DNA of 64,000 nucleotides. Source: Poriferisodalis sp026713105 (GTDB taxonomy: Bacteria; Actinomycetota; Acidimicrobiia; Acidimicrobiales; Poriferisodalaceae). Location of the stretch: the NCBI GenBank assembly GCA_965115995.1, contig OZ220472.1, positions 2,976,001 through 3,040,000 on the forward strand, in the 5' to 3' direction. The position numbers and the translations under genes are program-made. Of this stretch, positions 1 to 8,923 are shown piece by piece (position 1 is the stretch's first letter; each line of letters starts with the position of its first letter). The notes beneath the pieces were generated by a model. That model was given only the letters and a program-made list of their open reading frames with translations, had not been told where the DNA came from and did not search any database.

Positions 1-503
1 TCGAGAACCAAGGGTACGTCGTCCCTATTGTCGAACAGCACCCAGTCGTCCACGGCCTCAGCATAGACGTTGCGAAAGTTCGACAAGCCTGCGGCGAAAC
101 GACGCCGCACGTCGTGCTCGGGTACATGATGCCCGCCTTCGGCCACGCGCTGTCGCACCCTCTCGACCGCCTCATCTGCCGTCGGCAGCGACAGGAACAA
201 CAGCGTGACCTGGTAGCCCAGCTTGCGCCAGCGGATGATGCGGCGCAGGTAGGCCCGACCAGCCAGCGTCGTCTCGAATGCGAAGCTCTGCTGTGCTGCA
301 GTGAGCCGATTGAGCTCGGCCAGCAGCAGCTTGCCGGCGCGAACGTTCGCACCGAGCGGGTCGATGGGCGCCAACCCGGCGGCGATCAAGTCGGCGTTGA
401 CGTAGTCCATACCATCGGCTTGGTCAGGCAAGTACTGCATGGCGAACGTCGTCTTGCCCGCACCATTCGGCCCAGCAACGATGATGATCTCCGGGGCCGC
501 CAT
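1..503 (-). CDS. Zeta-toxin-like P-loop kinase, C-terminus off the window edge
   Basis: Translating the minus strand from the ATG at 503 gives 167 open codons that run off the left edge, so the C-terminus is missing. Residues 9-18 read AGPNGAGKTT, a Walker A loop, and further in is FAFETTLAG, a segment characteristic of zeta-toxin/UDP-GlcNAc-kinase-like P-loop proteins (COG4185 type). These enzymes phosphorylate small substrates; in true zeta toxins the substrate is UDP-N-acetylglucosamine. I see no epsilon-type antitoxin beside it, so it may be a chromosomal kinase of unknown substrate. It starts 9 bases after the stop of the upstream reductase gene and is probably co-transcribed with it. 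No Shine-Dalgarno is evident. Confidence 0.75.
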   Translation of the reverse strand, partial: MAAPEIIIVAGPNGAGKTTFAMQYLPDQADGMDYVNADLIAAGLAPIDPLGANVRAGKLLLAELNRLTAAQQSFAFETTLAGRAYLRRIIRWRKLGYQVTLLFLSLPTADEAVERVRQRVAEGGHHVPEHDVRRRFAAGLSNFRNVYAEAVDDWVLFDNRDDVPLVL

Positions 504-512
504 GGGCGAATG

Positions 513-1796
513 CTAGGGAGCAATGCCGCCGCGGTCAGGTCCTTTCTCGCGGCTGTGACGGTCGGCGGCAGCACGCTGGTGGCGACGCTGGTGCAGGCGT
601 CGCAGGGCGGGCGACGCGGCGGCGAGGGTGCGATCGGCGGCAGCGAGGACCCGACCAGCGGTACCGGGCGTTTCGTTGTCGATGAGATTGCCCATCACCC
701 GCAGGGTGAGGCGGGCGATGGCGTCGGTGCCGACTGCCAGCCGCAGGCCGTTTCGCAGGATGCGGGGATGGCCAATGAGGAATGAGAACCGCCTGCCGGT
801 GCGCAGGAACGCGTCGAACTTCTCGGCCACGATGCGGTCATAGGTGTCCGCAACTGCGGACGGGTCCTCTGCGAACAGGTCAGCAACCAGGATCCCGGTC
901 TCGAGGCCGTAGTCGATGCCCTCGCCGTTCATCGGGTTGATCAGCCCTGCCGCATCGCCGATGGCCACCCAGCCGGGGCCGTGGCGCTTGGTGGCGCTCA
1001 TCGGCAGGCGCCATGCGCGGGGACGCTCCAGATACGGGCCGAGCTGCCAGGCGTCGGCCACCAGGTCGCGGTAGCTGTCGCAGAGCCGGTTCAGGTTGAG
1101 CTTCTCGAAGCCCTTCATCGTGTTGAGCGCCCCGACGCCGATGTTGACCGTGCCGTCGCCGGCGGGGAACAGCCAGCCGTAGCCGGGCACCGCGGTGCCC
1201 TCGCCGTCGCGCAGCGTCAAGCAGGCCTCGAGGTATTCCTCGGCGTGGCGGGGAGTCTCCGCATAGGTGCGGATGGCGAGGCCGAACGGCTCGTCGGGGT
1301 CGCGCAGCGCACCCAGCATCCGGGCGGCCTGGCCCTGGGCGCCGGCGGCCAGCACCACGAGGTCGGCGGTCCAGCGTTCGCCGCCGGCGCTGACCCCCAC
1401 CGCTGCGCCGTCTTCGAGGATCGGCAGCGCCTCTGTGCCGAAGCAGAGCTCGGCTCCCGCGGCGGCAGCACCGTCGCACAGCGCGCTGTCGAGTCGGCGC
1501 CGGGGCCACACCGCTCCATAGGGCCCGAACTGGCCATTCGCCGGCCAGTCCAGCTCGCGAACCTGCCGTCCGGCGATCATCCGCAGCCCGGCAATGCGGT
1601 GCGCCTCGTCGAGCGAGACGCCCAGCTCGTCGAGCGCTGCGACCGCGCGGGGCGTCAGGCCGTCGCCGCAGACCTTGTCGCGCCCGGCGGGGGCCTTCTC
1701 GAACGCGGTCACCTCGATGCCCGCACCCGCGGCCCGCATGGCCGCCGCCGCACCGGCGGGCCCAGCCCCGATCACGATCATGTCCCGGTGCGGCAC
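513..1796 (-). CDS. Geranylgeranyl-reductase-family FAD-dependent oxidoreductase
   Basis: A 427-residue flavoprotein. The N-terminus carries the dinucleotide-binding signature VIGAGPAGAAAAMRAA, then KVCGDGLTPRAV, the hallmark of the geranylgeranyl reductase group, and a GDAAGLINPMNGEGIDYG segment in the C-terminal half that contacts FAD. Family members saturate isoprenoid chains of menaquinone, chlorophyll or archaeal-type lipids; which substrate is used here cannot be told from sequence. In actinobacteria a relative sits with respiratory quinone genes, but no such neighbours are present. The start used is GTG; an ATG five codons in (1781), directly before the nucleotide-binding strand, is an equally good choice. 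The zeta-toxin-like gene follows 9 bases downstream. Confidence 0.85.
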   Translation of the reverse strand: MPHRDMIVIGAGPAGAAAAMRAAGAGIEVTAFEKAPAGRDKVCGDGLTPRAVAALDELGVSLDEAHRIAGLRMIAGRQVRELDWPANGQFGPYGAVWPRRRLDSALCDGAAAAGAELCFGTEALPILEDGAAVGVSAGGERWTADLVVLAAGAQGQAARMLGALRDPDEPFGLAIRTYAETPRHAEEYLEACLTLRDGEGTAVPGYGWLFPAGDGTVNIGVGALNTMKGFEKLNLNRLCDSYRDLVADAWQLGPYLERPRAWRLPMSATKRHGPGWVAIGDAAGLINPMNGEGIDYGLETGILVADLFAEDPSAVADTYDRIVAEKFDAFLRTGRRFSFLIGHPRILRNGLRLAVGTDAIARLTLRVMGNLIDNETPGTAGRVLAAADRTLAAASPALRRLHQRRHQRAAADRHSREKGPDRGGIAP

Positions 1797-1871
1797 CGCT
1801 ACAGCCTGCCGATCCCGACGCCGGATCGCTCACCAACGGCCAGGGCCGCACTCCCGCCAACCCGGCCAATA

Positions 1872-1909
1872 CACGACCGCCCACCCGCGTGTAATACGCG
1901 CAGGTCGTG
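1872..1909. other. Nested inverted repeat in intergenic gap
   Basis: An outer arm pair CACGACC / GGTCGTG (1872-1878, 1903-1909) encloses an inner pair CGCGT / ACGCG (1886-1890, 1896-1900). It lies between the end of the PPOX gene and the start of the reductase gene on the minus strand, so it could be a terminator or leader structure. No T-run follows. Confidence 0.3.
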
Positions 1910-1966
1910 GGCACACGAGAGAACGGCAACCCCGGCTGAACAGCCAGCGATGACTGAAAGGGTGGC

Positions 1967-2509
1967 TCAGCTGTTCTGGGCGGCCAGCCAGCTGGCCGTG
2001 GCCTTGGCCATCTTCGAGCCGTCGTAGCCGATGCGCTGCGTCGGCTCCACCTCGAGGATCACCCGGCGAGGCGAGTCCAGGAACGACACGAGTGCGGCTT
2101 GTCCTGCTTCGTCGCCGGGGCTGAGCGCGGCAGCCAGCGCGGGATAGAACCAAGCCTTGGTCTCGGCGTCGTCACGCACCGTGCACGTGCCCTTCCAGGT
2201 GATCGCCTTGTTGCGCGGCATCGGTGAGCCGGTGCTGGTGACCACGATGCACACCCGTGGATCACGTCGCACGGCGCTGATCCGCGCCCGCTGGCTCGAC
2301 GCTGTCAACCAGAAGCGACCGTCCCGCCAGACGTACGACATGATGACGCCGACCGGCCAGCCCTCACGGTTCGCCCAGATGAAGGTGCACTCGTTGTGCG
2401 CCAGCAGGAGCTGCTCCTCCACGTTGGCGTCGAGGTCGTACACCGTGACGTCTTCGTAATTCTCCTCGGGATGGACTTGCGGCGATTGCTCCGATGACCG
2501 CTCCGGCAC
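1967..2509 (-). CDS. PPOX-fold (pyridoxamine-phosphate-oxidase-like) flavin/F420-binding protein
   Basis: A 180-residue protein with the split beta-barrel pattern of the pyridoxamine 5'-phosphate oxidase-like superfamily: GVIMSYVWRDGRFWLTASSQ is followed by RISAVRRDPRVCIVV, the typical strand-turn-strand pair ending in a conserved RDPRV segment. Family members bind FMN, F420 or haem-related cofactors and are abundant in actinobacteria as F420-dependent reductases or biliverdin-type reductases. The substrate is unknown. The start is GTG (2509). The gene is divergent from the DUF1330 gene at 2648 with about 140 bases between them, which must hold both promoters. Confidence 0.75.
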   Translation of the reverse strand: MPERSSEQSPQVHPEENYEDVTVYDLDANVEEQLLLAHNECTFIWANREGWPVGVIMSYVWRDGRFWLTASSQRARISAVRRDPRVCIVVTSTGSPMPRNKAITWKGTCTVRDDAETKAWFYPALAAALSPGDEAGQAALVSFLDSPRRVILEVEPTQRIGYDGSKMAKATASWLAAQNS

Positions 2510-2647
2510 GACGTGACTCCGCTCGGCAGCCGCGTCAGCGGCCGGCGCCCGCGCTGGCCTCGGCGGCCTCGCGGCGAGGTGCTTCGTTCATGGGTCTCAC
2601 CGTAGCCACGCCTCGCAACGCTACAGATGGCCTGCTAGACCGGGCCG

Positions 2648-2935
2648 ATGCCTGCTTACCTCATTGCGAACTACGACGTCGTCGATCCCGACAAGTACAA
2701 GGACTACCAGCGCAACGCGGCGCCCATCATGGCGGGCGGCGGCAAGCTCTTGGTACTCGACCCGGCATCGGTCCTCAAGGAGGGCGGCGCCGGCGCGCAG
2801 ACGGTGGTCATCGAGTACCCCACCATGGAAGCCGCACAAGCTGCGTACGAATCCGACGACTACCAAGCCGTCGTGGGCATTCGCTTGGCGGCGACCACCA
2901 ACGGCCGCGCCGTGCTTGCCAACGGCATGGGCTGA
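2648..2935 (+). CDS. DUF1330 family protein
   Basis: A 95-residue protein that begins MPAYLIANYDVVDPDKYKDY, the usual opening of DUF1330 ferredoxin-like-fold proteins, and contains VVIEYPTMEAAQAAYESDDY, the conserved aromatic/acidic segment of that family. Length is normal for the family. Its biochemical role is not established; relatives are compared with monooxygenase-like alpha-beta barrels. It is convergent with the P450 gene (35 bases between stops). Confidence 0.8.
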   Translation: MPAYLIANYDVVDPDKYKDYQRNAAPIMAGGGKLLVLDPASVLKEGGAGAQTVVIEYPTMEAAQAAYESDDYQAVVGIRLAATTNGRAVLANGMG

Positions 2936-2969
2936 TCCGCACTGGATCCCTGCGGTTCGGGTGCTGCCC

Positions 2970-4328
2970 TCAGGCAGCCGTCAGGCACACATCGAGCCGC
3001 TCGAGTCCGCGCAGCATGAAGCTGGGGTGGTATTCGAAGATGTTGCTGGCCGCCAATTCGAACGAGGACAGGCGGCGAGCTAGCTCCTCGAGGACCACCT
3101 TGCCTTCGAGTCGTGACAGCGCGGCGCCGACGCAGAAGTGGATGCCCCGGCCGAACGCCAAGTGATTGGTGGCCCCGTCACGCTCGGGGCAGAACGAATC
3201 GGGATCGTCAAAAACCGCCGGGTCGCGGTTGGCGGCGGCATACATCACCACCACTCTCGAGCCGGCCGGGATGTCGGCCCCTGCGATGGTCACGTCTCGA
3301 CGAGCTACCCGGAACATGCCTTGCGTCGGCGTCGACAACCGCAGGGATTCCTCGACGATCGAACGGGCCCGCTCCGTATCGCCGCGCAGCGCCTGCCACT
3401 CGGCAGGGTTCTCGCCCAGCAGGCGCACCATCTCGGTGAGCATTTTCGTCGTCGTCTCGTTGCCCGCCACCAGCAGTTGCTGAATGATGCTGAGCATCTC
3501 AGCCATCGTCAGCGGAGCGTCGGAGACGTCGTCGTCCCCAATTCCGTCGGATTCGCGGTCGATCCGGGCGTTGAGCAGGTTCGTCAACAGGTCGTCCTGC
3601 GGTGCCAAACGGCGCGCCTCAAGTTGGCTTGCGAAGTACTTCTGGTACTCGATCACCTCGCGTTCGGCCTCAACGCGCTGCTCGATGCTGATATCGGTGC
3701 CGATGCCCGCGATGGAGGCGTCGCTCCAACGCTTGAAGTCGGCCAGGCGGTCATCGGGGACATTCAGTGCTCTCGCAATGACGGTCACTGGCAACGGCAC
3801 AGCGAATGATTGGACGAAGTCGAGCGGGGCGCCGCCGACAGTTCTTGCCAGCATCTCGTCGATCAGGCCGACGGCGACTTCGCGGATCGTCGGCTCGAGA
3901 TCTGCAATCACCTTGGGTGTGAATGCCTTGCTGATCAGGCGGCGGAAACGGGTATGTGCCGGAGGATCGGCGGTCAGCAGGGTTCTCACCTGCGGGTAGC
4001 CGCCTTCGCTTCGGTACAGGTCAACGAGGCGCTGCGCCAGCTCAGAGTTCACATGCCCGCTGGTGTCGAATTCGGACGAGAACGTGTCGGGATCGCGCAC
4101 CACTTCGACCACATCGTCGTAACGAGTGATCAAGTACACCGGCGCGCCCGGCAAAGCCGCCTCGAAGACCGGGGCTTCCTCACGCATCTTGGCGTAGTAA
4201 GCGTGCGGGCACTGCTGAACCGCAGGGTCGAAGAGTCCGAAGTCTCCCAGGTCGATGTCGGGTTCGTCGTCGGGTCCGCGAGGTCCAGTGCGAACCGGCT
4301 GGGCTTCCTCAGTGGGCATTCCGGCCAT
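2970..4328 (-). CDS. Cytochrome P450
   Basis: A 452-residue soluble bacterial P450. The I-helix oxygen-activation motif AGNETTTKM, the K-helix ExxR (EESLR) and the haem-thiolate loop FGRGIHFCVGAALS with its cysteine ligand are all present, so the enzyme should be active. Substrate is not predictable; the N-terminal style (DFGLFDPAVQQCPHAYYAKM) is common in actinobacterial CYPs that act on fatty acids, terpenoids or sterols. The start is ATG 4328; a second ATG at 4319 is possible. The 5' end overlaps the 3' end of the flippase-like gene by 20 bases, implying translational coupling. No ferredoxin gene is adjacent. Confidence 0.93.
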   Translation of the reverse strand: MAGMPTEEAQPVRTGPRGPDDEPDIDLGDFGLFDPAVQQCPHAYYAKMREEAPVFEAALPGAPVYLITRYDDVVEVVRDPDTFSSEFDTSGHVNSELAQRLVDLYRSEGGYPQVRTLLTADPPAHTRFRRLISKAFTPKVIADLEPTIREVAVGLIDEMLARTVGGAPLDFVQSFAVPLPVTVIARALNVPDDRLADFKRWSDASIAGIGTDISIEQRVEAEREVIEYQKYFASQLEARRLAPQDDLLTNLLNARIDRESDGIGDDDVSDAPLTMAEMLSIIQQLLVAGNETTTKMLTEMVRLLGENPAEWQALRGDTERARSIVEESLRLSTPTQGMFRVARRDVTIAGADIPAGSRVVVMYAAANRDPAVFDDPDSFCPERDGATNHLAFGRGIHFCVGAALSRLEGKVVLEELARRLSSFELAASNIFEYHPSFMLRGLERLDVCLTAA

Positions 4329-5376
4329 GCCCCGATCCTCTCACCATGCTCCTGCCCACCGCTGCAAGCGGGAGCATCACGAGTTCGTGCGCAAACTCCA
4401 GCAGCCGCACGGCGATGGCGAACGCGGCCGCGTCGCCCACTCCAAAGCGCTCGGCCAGCAGGGCCGCCACCACCACCTCGCGCACGCCGAGCCCCGCCGG
4501 CGTGATGCCGACCATCCCGACGACGATTCCTGCGGCGGTCGCCCCCGCAATCAGCCAGACGTCGTCGGCACCGGCGGCAAGCAGCGACCCTGCGAGCAGC
4601 ACCGCTGCCATGAGACGTTGCGTCACGGCCAACCCGTAGACGAATGTTGCCCGCCACACAGCCGCCCGCTCTGCGCTGAGCGCGTCAGGGTGAACCAGCC
4701 CGGAGATCCGCCGCAGGAGGCCCACTCGCCGCATCAGACCGTCGATGCGGCGCCACCACGCCCCAGCGCCCGCCAGCGTCCACGGCAGGGTCACCAGGCC
4801 GGCTGCAGCGGCGACGCCGATCACGATGCGGGCGAACCAGCCCCAGGCGGTTCCCAGCCAATCGGCTGGCGCCCACAGGGCCGCGAACACTGCCGACCAG
4901 CCGACCAGCGTGGCAGTCTCGACGACCACCGACGCCCCGGCGGCGGCTCGCTTCACGCCCAGCGGGGCAGCGAGGCCGGCTCGGACGACGATGGGCACCA
5001 GCCCGGTCGGCAGGTAGCGCGTTGCCTGGGACAGCATCCAGATGCGCAGCGCCGGGCGTTGCGCCAGCGGTGTGCCGTAGCCGCCGATGAGTTCCCGCCA
5101 TCCGAGTGCCAGGCACCATGTCGCGGTCATCGACACCACCACGGCCGCCGCCAGCCCAACGGCGTCGACCTGAAGATCGATCTGGCGCAGGTCATCCCAG
5201 TAGCGGACGGCGAGCCAGACGATCACCGCCGCAGTTGCCAGCCCGACCGCCCACCGCACCGCAGTGCCGGATCGCCCTCGCTCGCCGGTGCCGCCGTCCG
5301 GGCCCGTCACGACAGCGCCGATTCGCCGCCGCTCATCGGCCGCCCCGCCAGCATCCCGCCGAGCGTACCGGTGCAT
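4309..5376 (-). CDS. Flippase-like integral membrane protein (lysylphosphatidylglycerol synthase TM / UPF0104 family)
   Basis: About 355 residues from the ATG at 5376, with six to eight hydrophobic helices beginning at WAVGLATAAVIVWLAVRYW. The pattern and the ending segment GITPAGLGVREVVVAALLAE (the conserved GxGxREx loop) match the lysylphosphatidylglycerol synthase transmembrane domain proteins that move or modify lipid-linked intermediates. A longer open frame continues upstream, but it runs antisense through the glycosyltransferase gene, so I cut it at 5376; a GTG at about 5307 is an alternative. It is divergent from the glycosyltransferase (42 bases), and such pairs often act on the same glycolipid. 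That functional link is inference. Confidence 0.8.
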   Translation of the reverse strand: MHRYARRDAGGAADERRRIGAVVTGPDGGTGERGRSGTAVRWAVGLATAAVIVWLAVRYWDDLRQIDLQVDAVGLAAAVVVSMTATWCLALGWRELIGGYGTPLAQRPALRIWMLSQATRYLPTGLVPIVVRAGLAAPLGVKRAAAGASVVVETATLVGWSAVFAALWAPADWLGTAWGWFARIVIGVAAAAGLVTLPWTLAGAGAWWRRIDGLMRRVGLLRRISGLVHPDALSAERAAVWRATFVYGLAVTQRLMAAVLLAGSLLAAGADDVWLIAGATAAGIVVGMVGITPAGLGVREVVVAALLAERFGVGDAAAFAIAVRLLEFAHELVMLPLAAVGRSMVRGSGHGRNAH

Positions 5377-5418
5377 ATTCGGGCGGTTCGAGCGCAGGGC
5401 TGCTGCGAGACTGGGGCT

Positions 5419-6630
5419 GTGCGAGTGGTGCTGGTGACGCCGGGGTTCCCGACCTCGCTGGACGATCATCACAAGCCGTTCCTGGCCGACCACGCACGAG
5501 CGCTTGCCGCAGCGGGCGCGGATGTGACGGTGGTGTGTCCCGCTCATCCCGACGCGCCACGCCGCCGTGACGTCGACGGCATTGAGGTGCGTCGGGTTCG
5601 GTTCGCTCCTGCGCGCATCGAAGCCCGGGTGGCGCTGGGCGAGAGCTACCGGGTGTTCTCGGGCCTGGCGGCGCTGTGGGTCATCCCGATGATCGCCAGG
5701 CTCACGCTGGCCGCGGCCCGCCAGGCGCGCAACCGAGTCGCTGAGGATGCCGCCGTTATACATGGCCACTGGTGGTTCCCGTGCGGGCTCGTGGCTGTTG
5801 CTGCCGCCATGGCGGCCGGGCGGCCCGTCGGCAGCGTCGTGCAGGTCCACGGTTCCGATGCCGCGGTCACCACCAACGCAGTGCACCGCTGGCTTGCCCG
5901 CCGGGTGCTTCGCCGGGCCGGTGCCGTGGTGACCGTGTCAGAGGACTTGCGCGACTGGGCTGCGTCACTCTTGCCACGTCGTGGCGGCCTGCGCCCGCCG
6001 CCGAGTGCTGAGCCCGAAGGTCGGCGTTCCGGCCCGCTGCTGCGGATCGTGTCGATGCCGGTCGGTGCCGAACGGCTCGGAACGCCGGCACCCGCGCCCC
6101 CCGACGGACCCGTCGTCGCCGTCGGGCGACTGATGTCCGAGAAGGGCTTCGACGTGCTGATCGAGGCCGTGGCGCTGATGCCTCCAGCCGAACAGCCCGA
6201 CGTGGTCATCGTCGGCGACGGCCCCGACCGGACGTTGCTCGCGGCACTGGCCATGCGCCGCGGGGTGACCGTTCAGTTCGCTGGCGCAGTCGCCCCGGCA
6301 GAGATCGGCGAGTGGTACCGACGAGCCCGCCTGGTGTGCGTGCCAAGCAGGCGTGAAGGCTTCGGCATGGTGGTCGCCGAGGCCCTCGCAGCAGGCCGTG
6401 CGGTCGTCGCGACCAGGGTCGGCGCTGCGCCGCAATTCATCACCGATGGCACGAACGGCTACCTGGTCCGGCCCGACGACGCCAGCGCACTGGCCGAAGC
6501 GCTCACCACAGCCCTGCAATCAGATCTTGGCGCGGGCGCCTCCTCAAGCCCAGCGGCGCTCGCACCCTTCGGTCCGCAAGCCCACGCTGCCGCGCTGCTC
6601 GAGATCTACGCCGAGCTCGGCGGGGGCTAG
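5419..6630 (+). CDS. GT4-type glycosyltransferase
   Basis: A 403-residue GT-B fold glycosyltransferase starting at a GTG (VRVVLVTPGFPTSLDD). The N-terminal domain has the nucleotide-sugar family pattern HGHWWFPCGLVAV; the C-terminal domain has VGRLMSEKGFDVLIEAV and REGFGMVVAEALAAG, the EX7E donor-binding motif of family 4. Acceptor and donor are unknown. A much longer open frame upstream is antisense to the flippase-like gene and is not real. The stop shares the tetranucleotide CTAG with the stop of sucD on the other strand, so the two genes converge with 4 bases of overlap. Confidence 0.9.
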   Translation: MRVVLVTPGFPTSLDDHHKPFLADHARALAAAGADVTVVCPAHPDAPRRRDVDGIEVRRVRFAPARIEARVALGESYRVFSGLAALWVIPMIARLTLAAARQARNRVAEDAAVIHGHWWFPCGLVAVAAAMAAGRPVGSVVQVHGSDAAVTTNAVHRWLARRVLRRAGAVVTVSEDLRDWAASLLPRRGGLRPPPSAEPEGRRSGPLLRIVSMPVGAERLGTPAPAPPDGPVVAVGRLMSEKGFDVLIEAVALMPPAEQPDVVIVGDGPDRTLLAALAMRRGVTVQFAGAVAPAEIGEWYRRARLVCVPSRREGFGMVVAEALAAGRAVVATRVGAAPQFITDGTNGYLVRPDDASALAEALTTALQSDLGAGASSSPAALAPFGPQAHAAALLEIYAELGGG

Positions 6631-7511
6631 AGCTCGGCGACGATTTCCGCCATGAGCTCGCCGGCCTCGGTCGGGTTCAGCCCGACGCGCACACCGGCGT
6701 CGCGCAGCGCGTCCATCTTGGCCGCGGCCGTTCCCTTGCCGCCCGACACGATGGCGCCGGCATGGCCCATCTTCTTGCCCGGGGGCGCAGTGACGCCGGC
6801 GATATAGCTCGACACCGGCTTGGACATGTTGTGCTTGATGTACTCGGCTGCCTCTTCTTCGGCCGAGCCGCCGATCTCGCCGATCATCATCACGGCCTTG
6901 GTGTCGGGATCGGCTTCGAAGGCTTCGAGGCAGTCGATGAACGACGTGCCCGGCACGGGGTCGCCGCCGATGCCCACGCAGGTCGTGACGCCGATGTCCT
7001 TCTGCTGGAGCTCATAGAGCGCCTGGTAGGTCAGCGTGCCCGACCGGCTGACGATGCCCACCGGGCCGCCGGGCTTGGCGATGTGGCCCGCCGTGATGCC
7101 GATGTTGCACTCGCCCGGCGTGATGATGCCCGGGCAGTTCGGCCCCAGCAGCCGGACGCCGGGGAAGTCGCGCTTCAGCATGTTGAAAAAGCGGGCCTCA
7201 TCGTGCGCCGGCACACCCTCAGTGATGCACGCCACGAACTCGATGCCCGCCTCGGCGGCGTCCATCACGGCGGAGAACACCCCGGGCGCAGGAATGAAGA
7301 TGCATGCGGCATCGGCGCCGGTCGCTGCAACTGCTTCGGTGCAGTTGGCGAATACCGGCACGCCTTCCACGTCGGTGCCCGCCTTGCGGGGATTGGTGCC
7401 GGCCACCACGTTGGTGCCGTAGTCGCGGTTCAGCATGCCGTAGTACCGGCCCTGCGAGCCGGTGAGGCCCTGGTAGACGACCTTGGTGTCCTTGTTGACG
7501 AAGATGCTCAC
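6627..7511 (-). CDS. sucD: Succinyl-CoA synthetase (ADP/GDP-forming), alpha subunit
   Basis: A 294-residue alpha subunit that binds CoA and carries the phosphohistidine in the TCA-cycle step succinyl-CoA + NDP + Pi = succinate + CoA + NTP. The N-terminal CoA-binding Rossmann segment begins VVYQGLTGSQGRYYG; GPNCPGIITPGECNIGI is the family signature, and GKKMGHAGAIVSGG holds the catalytic histidine that is phosphorylated. Length matches the usual 290-300 residues. It lies 86 bases downstream of sucC, its obligate partner, in the standard sucC-sucD order. It converges on the glycosyltransferase with overlapping stop codons. Confidence 0.97.
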   Translation of the reverse strand: MSIFVNKDTKVVYQGLTGSQGRYYGMLNRDYGTNVVAGTNPRKAGTDVEGVPVFANCTEAVAATGADAACIFIPAPGVFSAVMDAAEAGIEFVACITEGVPAHDEARFFNMLKRDFPGVRLLGPNCPGIITPGECNIGITAGHIAKPGGPVGIVSRSGTLTYQALYELQQKDIGVTTCVGIGGDPVPGTSFIDCLEAFEADPDTKAVMMIGEIGGSAEEEAAEYIKHNMSKPVSSYIAGVTAPPGKKMGHAGAIVSGGKGTAAAKMDALRDAGVRVGLNPTEAGELMAEIVAEL

Positions 7512-7597
7512 GTCATGCCCTTGCCGCGACCGTCACGGCCGCATCACGTTGGATTGAACGAATTGCCCTTCGGGGAATGCTCATCTGAAGCTCCCGT

Positions 7598-8746
7598 TCA
7601 GCTCGCTGCCGAGGCCATCGCGACGGCTCGACGGGCAGCGTCGAGCATGGTCGGTTCCATCACGAGCTTGTCGTTGAGGTGAGGGGCGAGGATCTCGCGA
7701 CCCTCTGCAGCGTTGGTGCCGTCGAGGCGCAGCACGATCGGCGCTTCGATGTCGACCGCTTCGAGCGCCCCGATGATGCCGTTGGCCACTTCCTCGCCGC
7801 GGGTGATACCGCCGAAGATGTTGATGAAGATGGCCCGCACGTCGGGATCGTTGTTGATGACCTCGAGCGCATTGGCCATTACCTGGGCATTCGCGCCGCC
7901 GCCGATGTCGAGGAAGTTGGCGGGCTTGCCGCCCACCTGGTTCACCACATCGACGGTGCTCATGGCGAGCCCGGCGCCGTTGGCGATGACGCCGACGCTT
8001 CCCGCCAAGCCCACGTACTGCAGCCCCTTGGCGTGGGCGGCCTCCTCGCGCTCGTCACGCGGCTGGGTCTCGTCGTACTGCGCGTAGTCCTGGTGCCGGA
8101 ACACCGCGTTCGAATCGAGTGTGACCTTGGCGTCGAGCACGTGCACCCGGTTGTCGGGCGTGAGGATGAGCGGGTTGATCTCGACGAGGTCTGCGTCGCC
8201 TTCGGTGTAGGCCGTGTACAGCCTCTGGAGGATCTCGACGGCTTGATCGGTGGCGACAGGGTTGAGGTTGGCGCCCTCCACCCAGGCCCGGGCAGCCTCT
8301 TCGGTAAGTCCCTCTGCGGGATCTACCAGCACCTTGGAAATGGCGTCGGGGTTCTCGGCCGCCACGGTCTCGATTTCGACGCCGCCCTCGGCGGACAGCA
8401 TCCCGAGGTGCTTCTTGGCCGAGCGGTCCAGCGTGAAGCTGACGTAGTACTCCTCCGCGATGTCAGAGGCCTTCTCGATCCACAGCCGCTGCACGATGTG
8501 GCCGTTGATGTCGAGCCCCAGAATGTTGGCGGCGTGGGTCTGCACGTCGTCGACGGTGGCTGCGAACTTGACGCCGCCCGCCTTGCCGCGCCCGCCCGTG
8601 TGCACCTGGGCCTTGACCATGACCGGCGTGCCCAGGCGCTCCGCGGCGGCTACCGCTTCGTCGACGCTGAACGCAACTTGTCCGTCGGATACCGGCATGC
8701 CGTAGCCCTGGAAGAACTGCTTGCCCTGATACTCGAAGAGATCCAC
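7598..8746 (-). CDS. sucC: Succinyl-CoA synthetase, beta subunit
   Basis: The ATP-grasp beta subunit that binds nucleotide and succinate. The protein opens VDLFEYQGKQFFQGYGMPV (family norm MDLFEYQ), contains VMVKAQVHTGGRGKAGGVK of the nucleotide site and ANFLDIGGGANAQVM near the phosphohistidine docking region. I place the start at the GTG at 8746 (382 residues) because it matches the family N-terminus; an ATG four codons upstream (8758) is possible. The open frame continues far beyond this, but that part is antisense to the repeat gene at 8924. sucD follows in the same direction. Confidence 0.95.
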   Translation of the reverse strand: MDLFEYQGKQFFQGYGMPVSDGQVAFSVDEAVAAAERLGTPVMVKAQVHTGGRGKAGGVKFAATVDDVQTHAANILGLDINGHIVQRLWIEKASDIAEEYYVSFTLDRSAKKHLGMLSAEGGVEIETVAAENPDAISKVLVDPAEGLTEEAARAWVEGANLNPVATDQAVEILQRLYTAYTEGDADLVEINPLILTPDNRVHVLDAKVTLDSNAVFRHQDYAQYDETQPRDEREEAAHAKGLQYVGLAGSVGVIANGAGLAMSTVDVVNQVGGKPANFLDIGGGANAQVMANALEVINNDPDVRAIFINIFGGITRGEEVANGIIGALEAVDIEAPIVLRLDGTNAAEGREILAPHLNDKLVMEPTMLDAARRAVAMASAAS

Positions 8747-8923
8747 GGCGGGGAGCATAGGAGCGAAGACCGCGCGCCCGCTGTGGCCCGCCGCACGAGC
8801 GCTGCCAGAGAAATCCAGTTCACGGTCCGCCGCCCGCTGTCTACTGTTGCCTCTTGCTGCTGCGTGGCGTCGCTTCCCTGCGATCCGGCCCTTTGGGCAT
8901 CCACTATCGTGAAGGAGACCAGT

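Noticed and set aside
4255..5418. Upstream extension of the glycosyltransferase frame
   Set aside because: It runs antisense through the flippase-like gene; the family N-terminus begins at GTG 5419.
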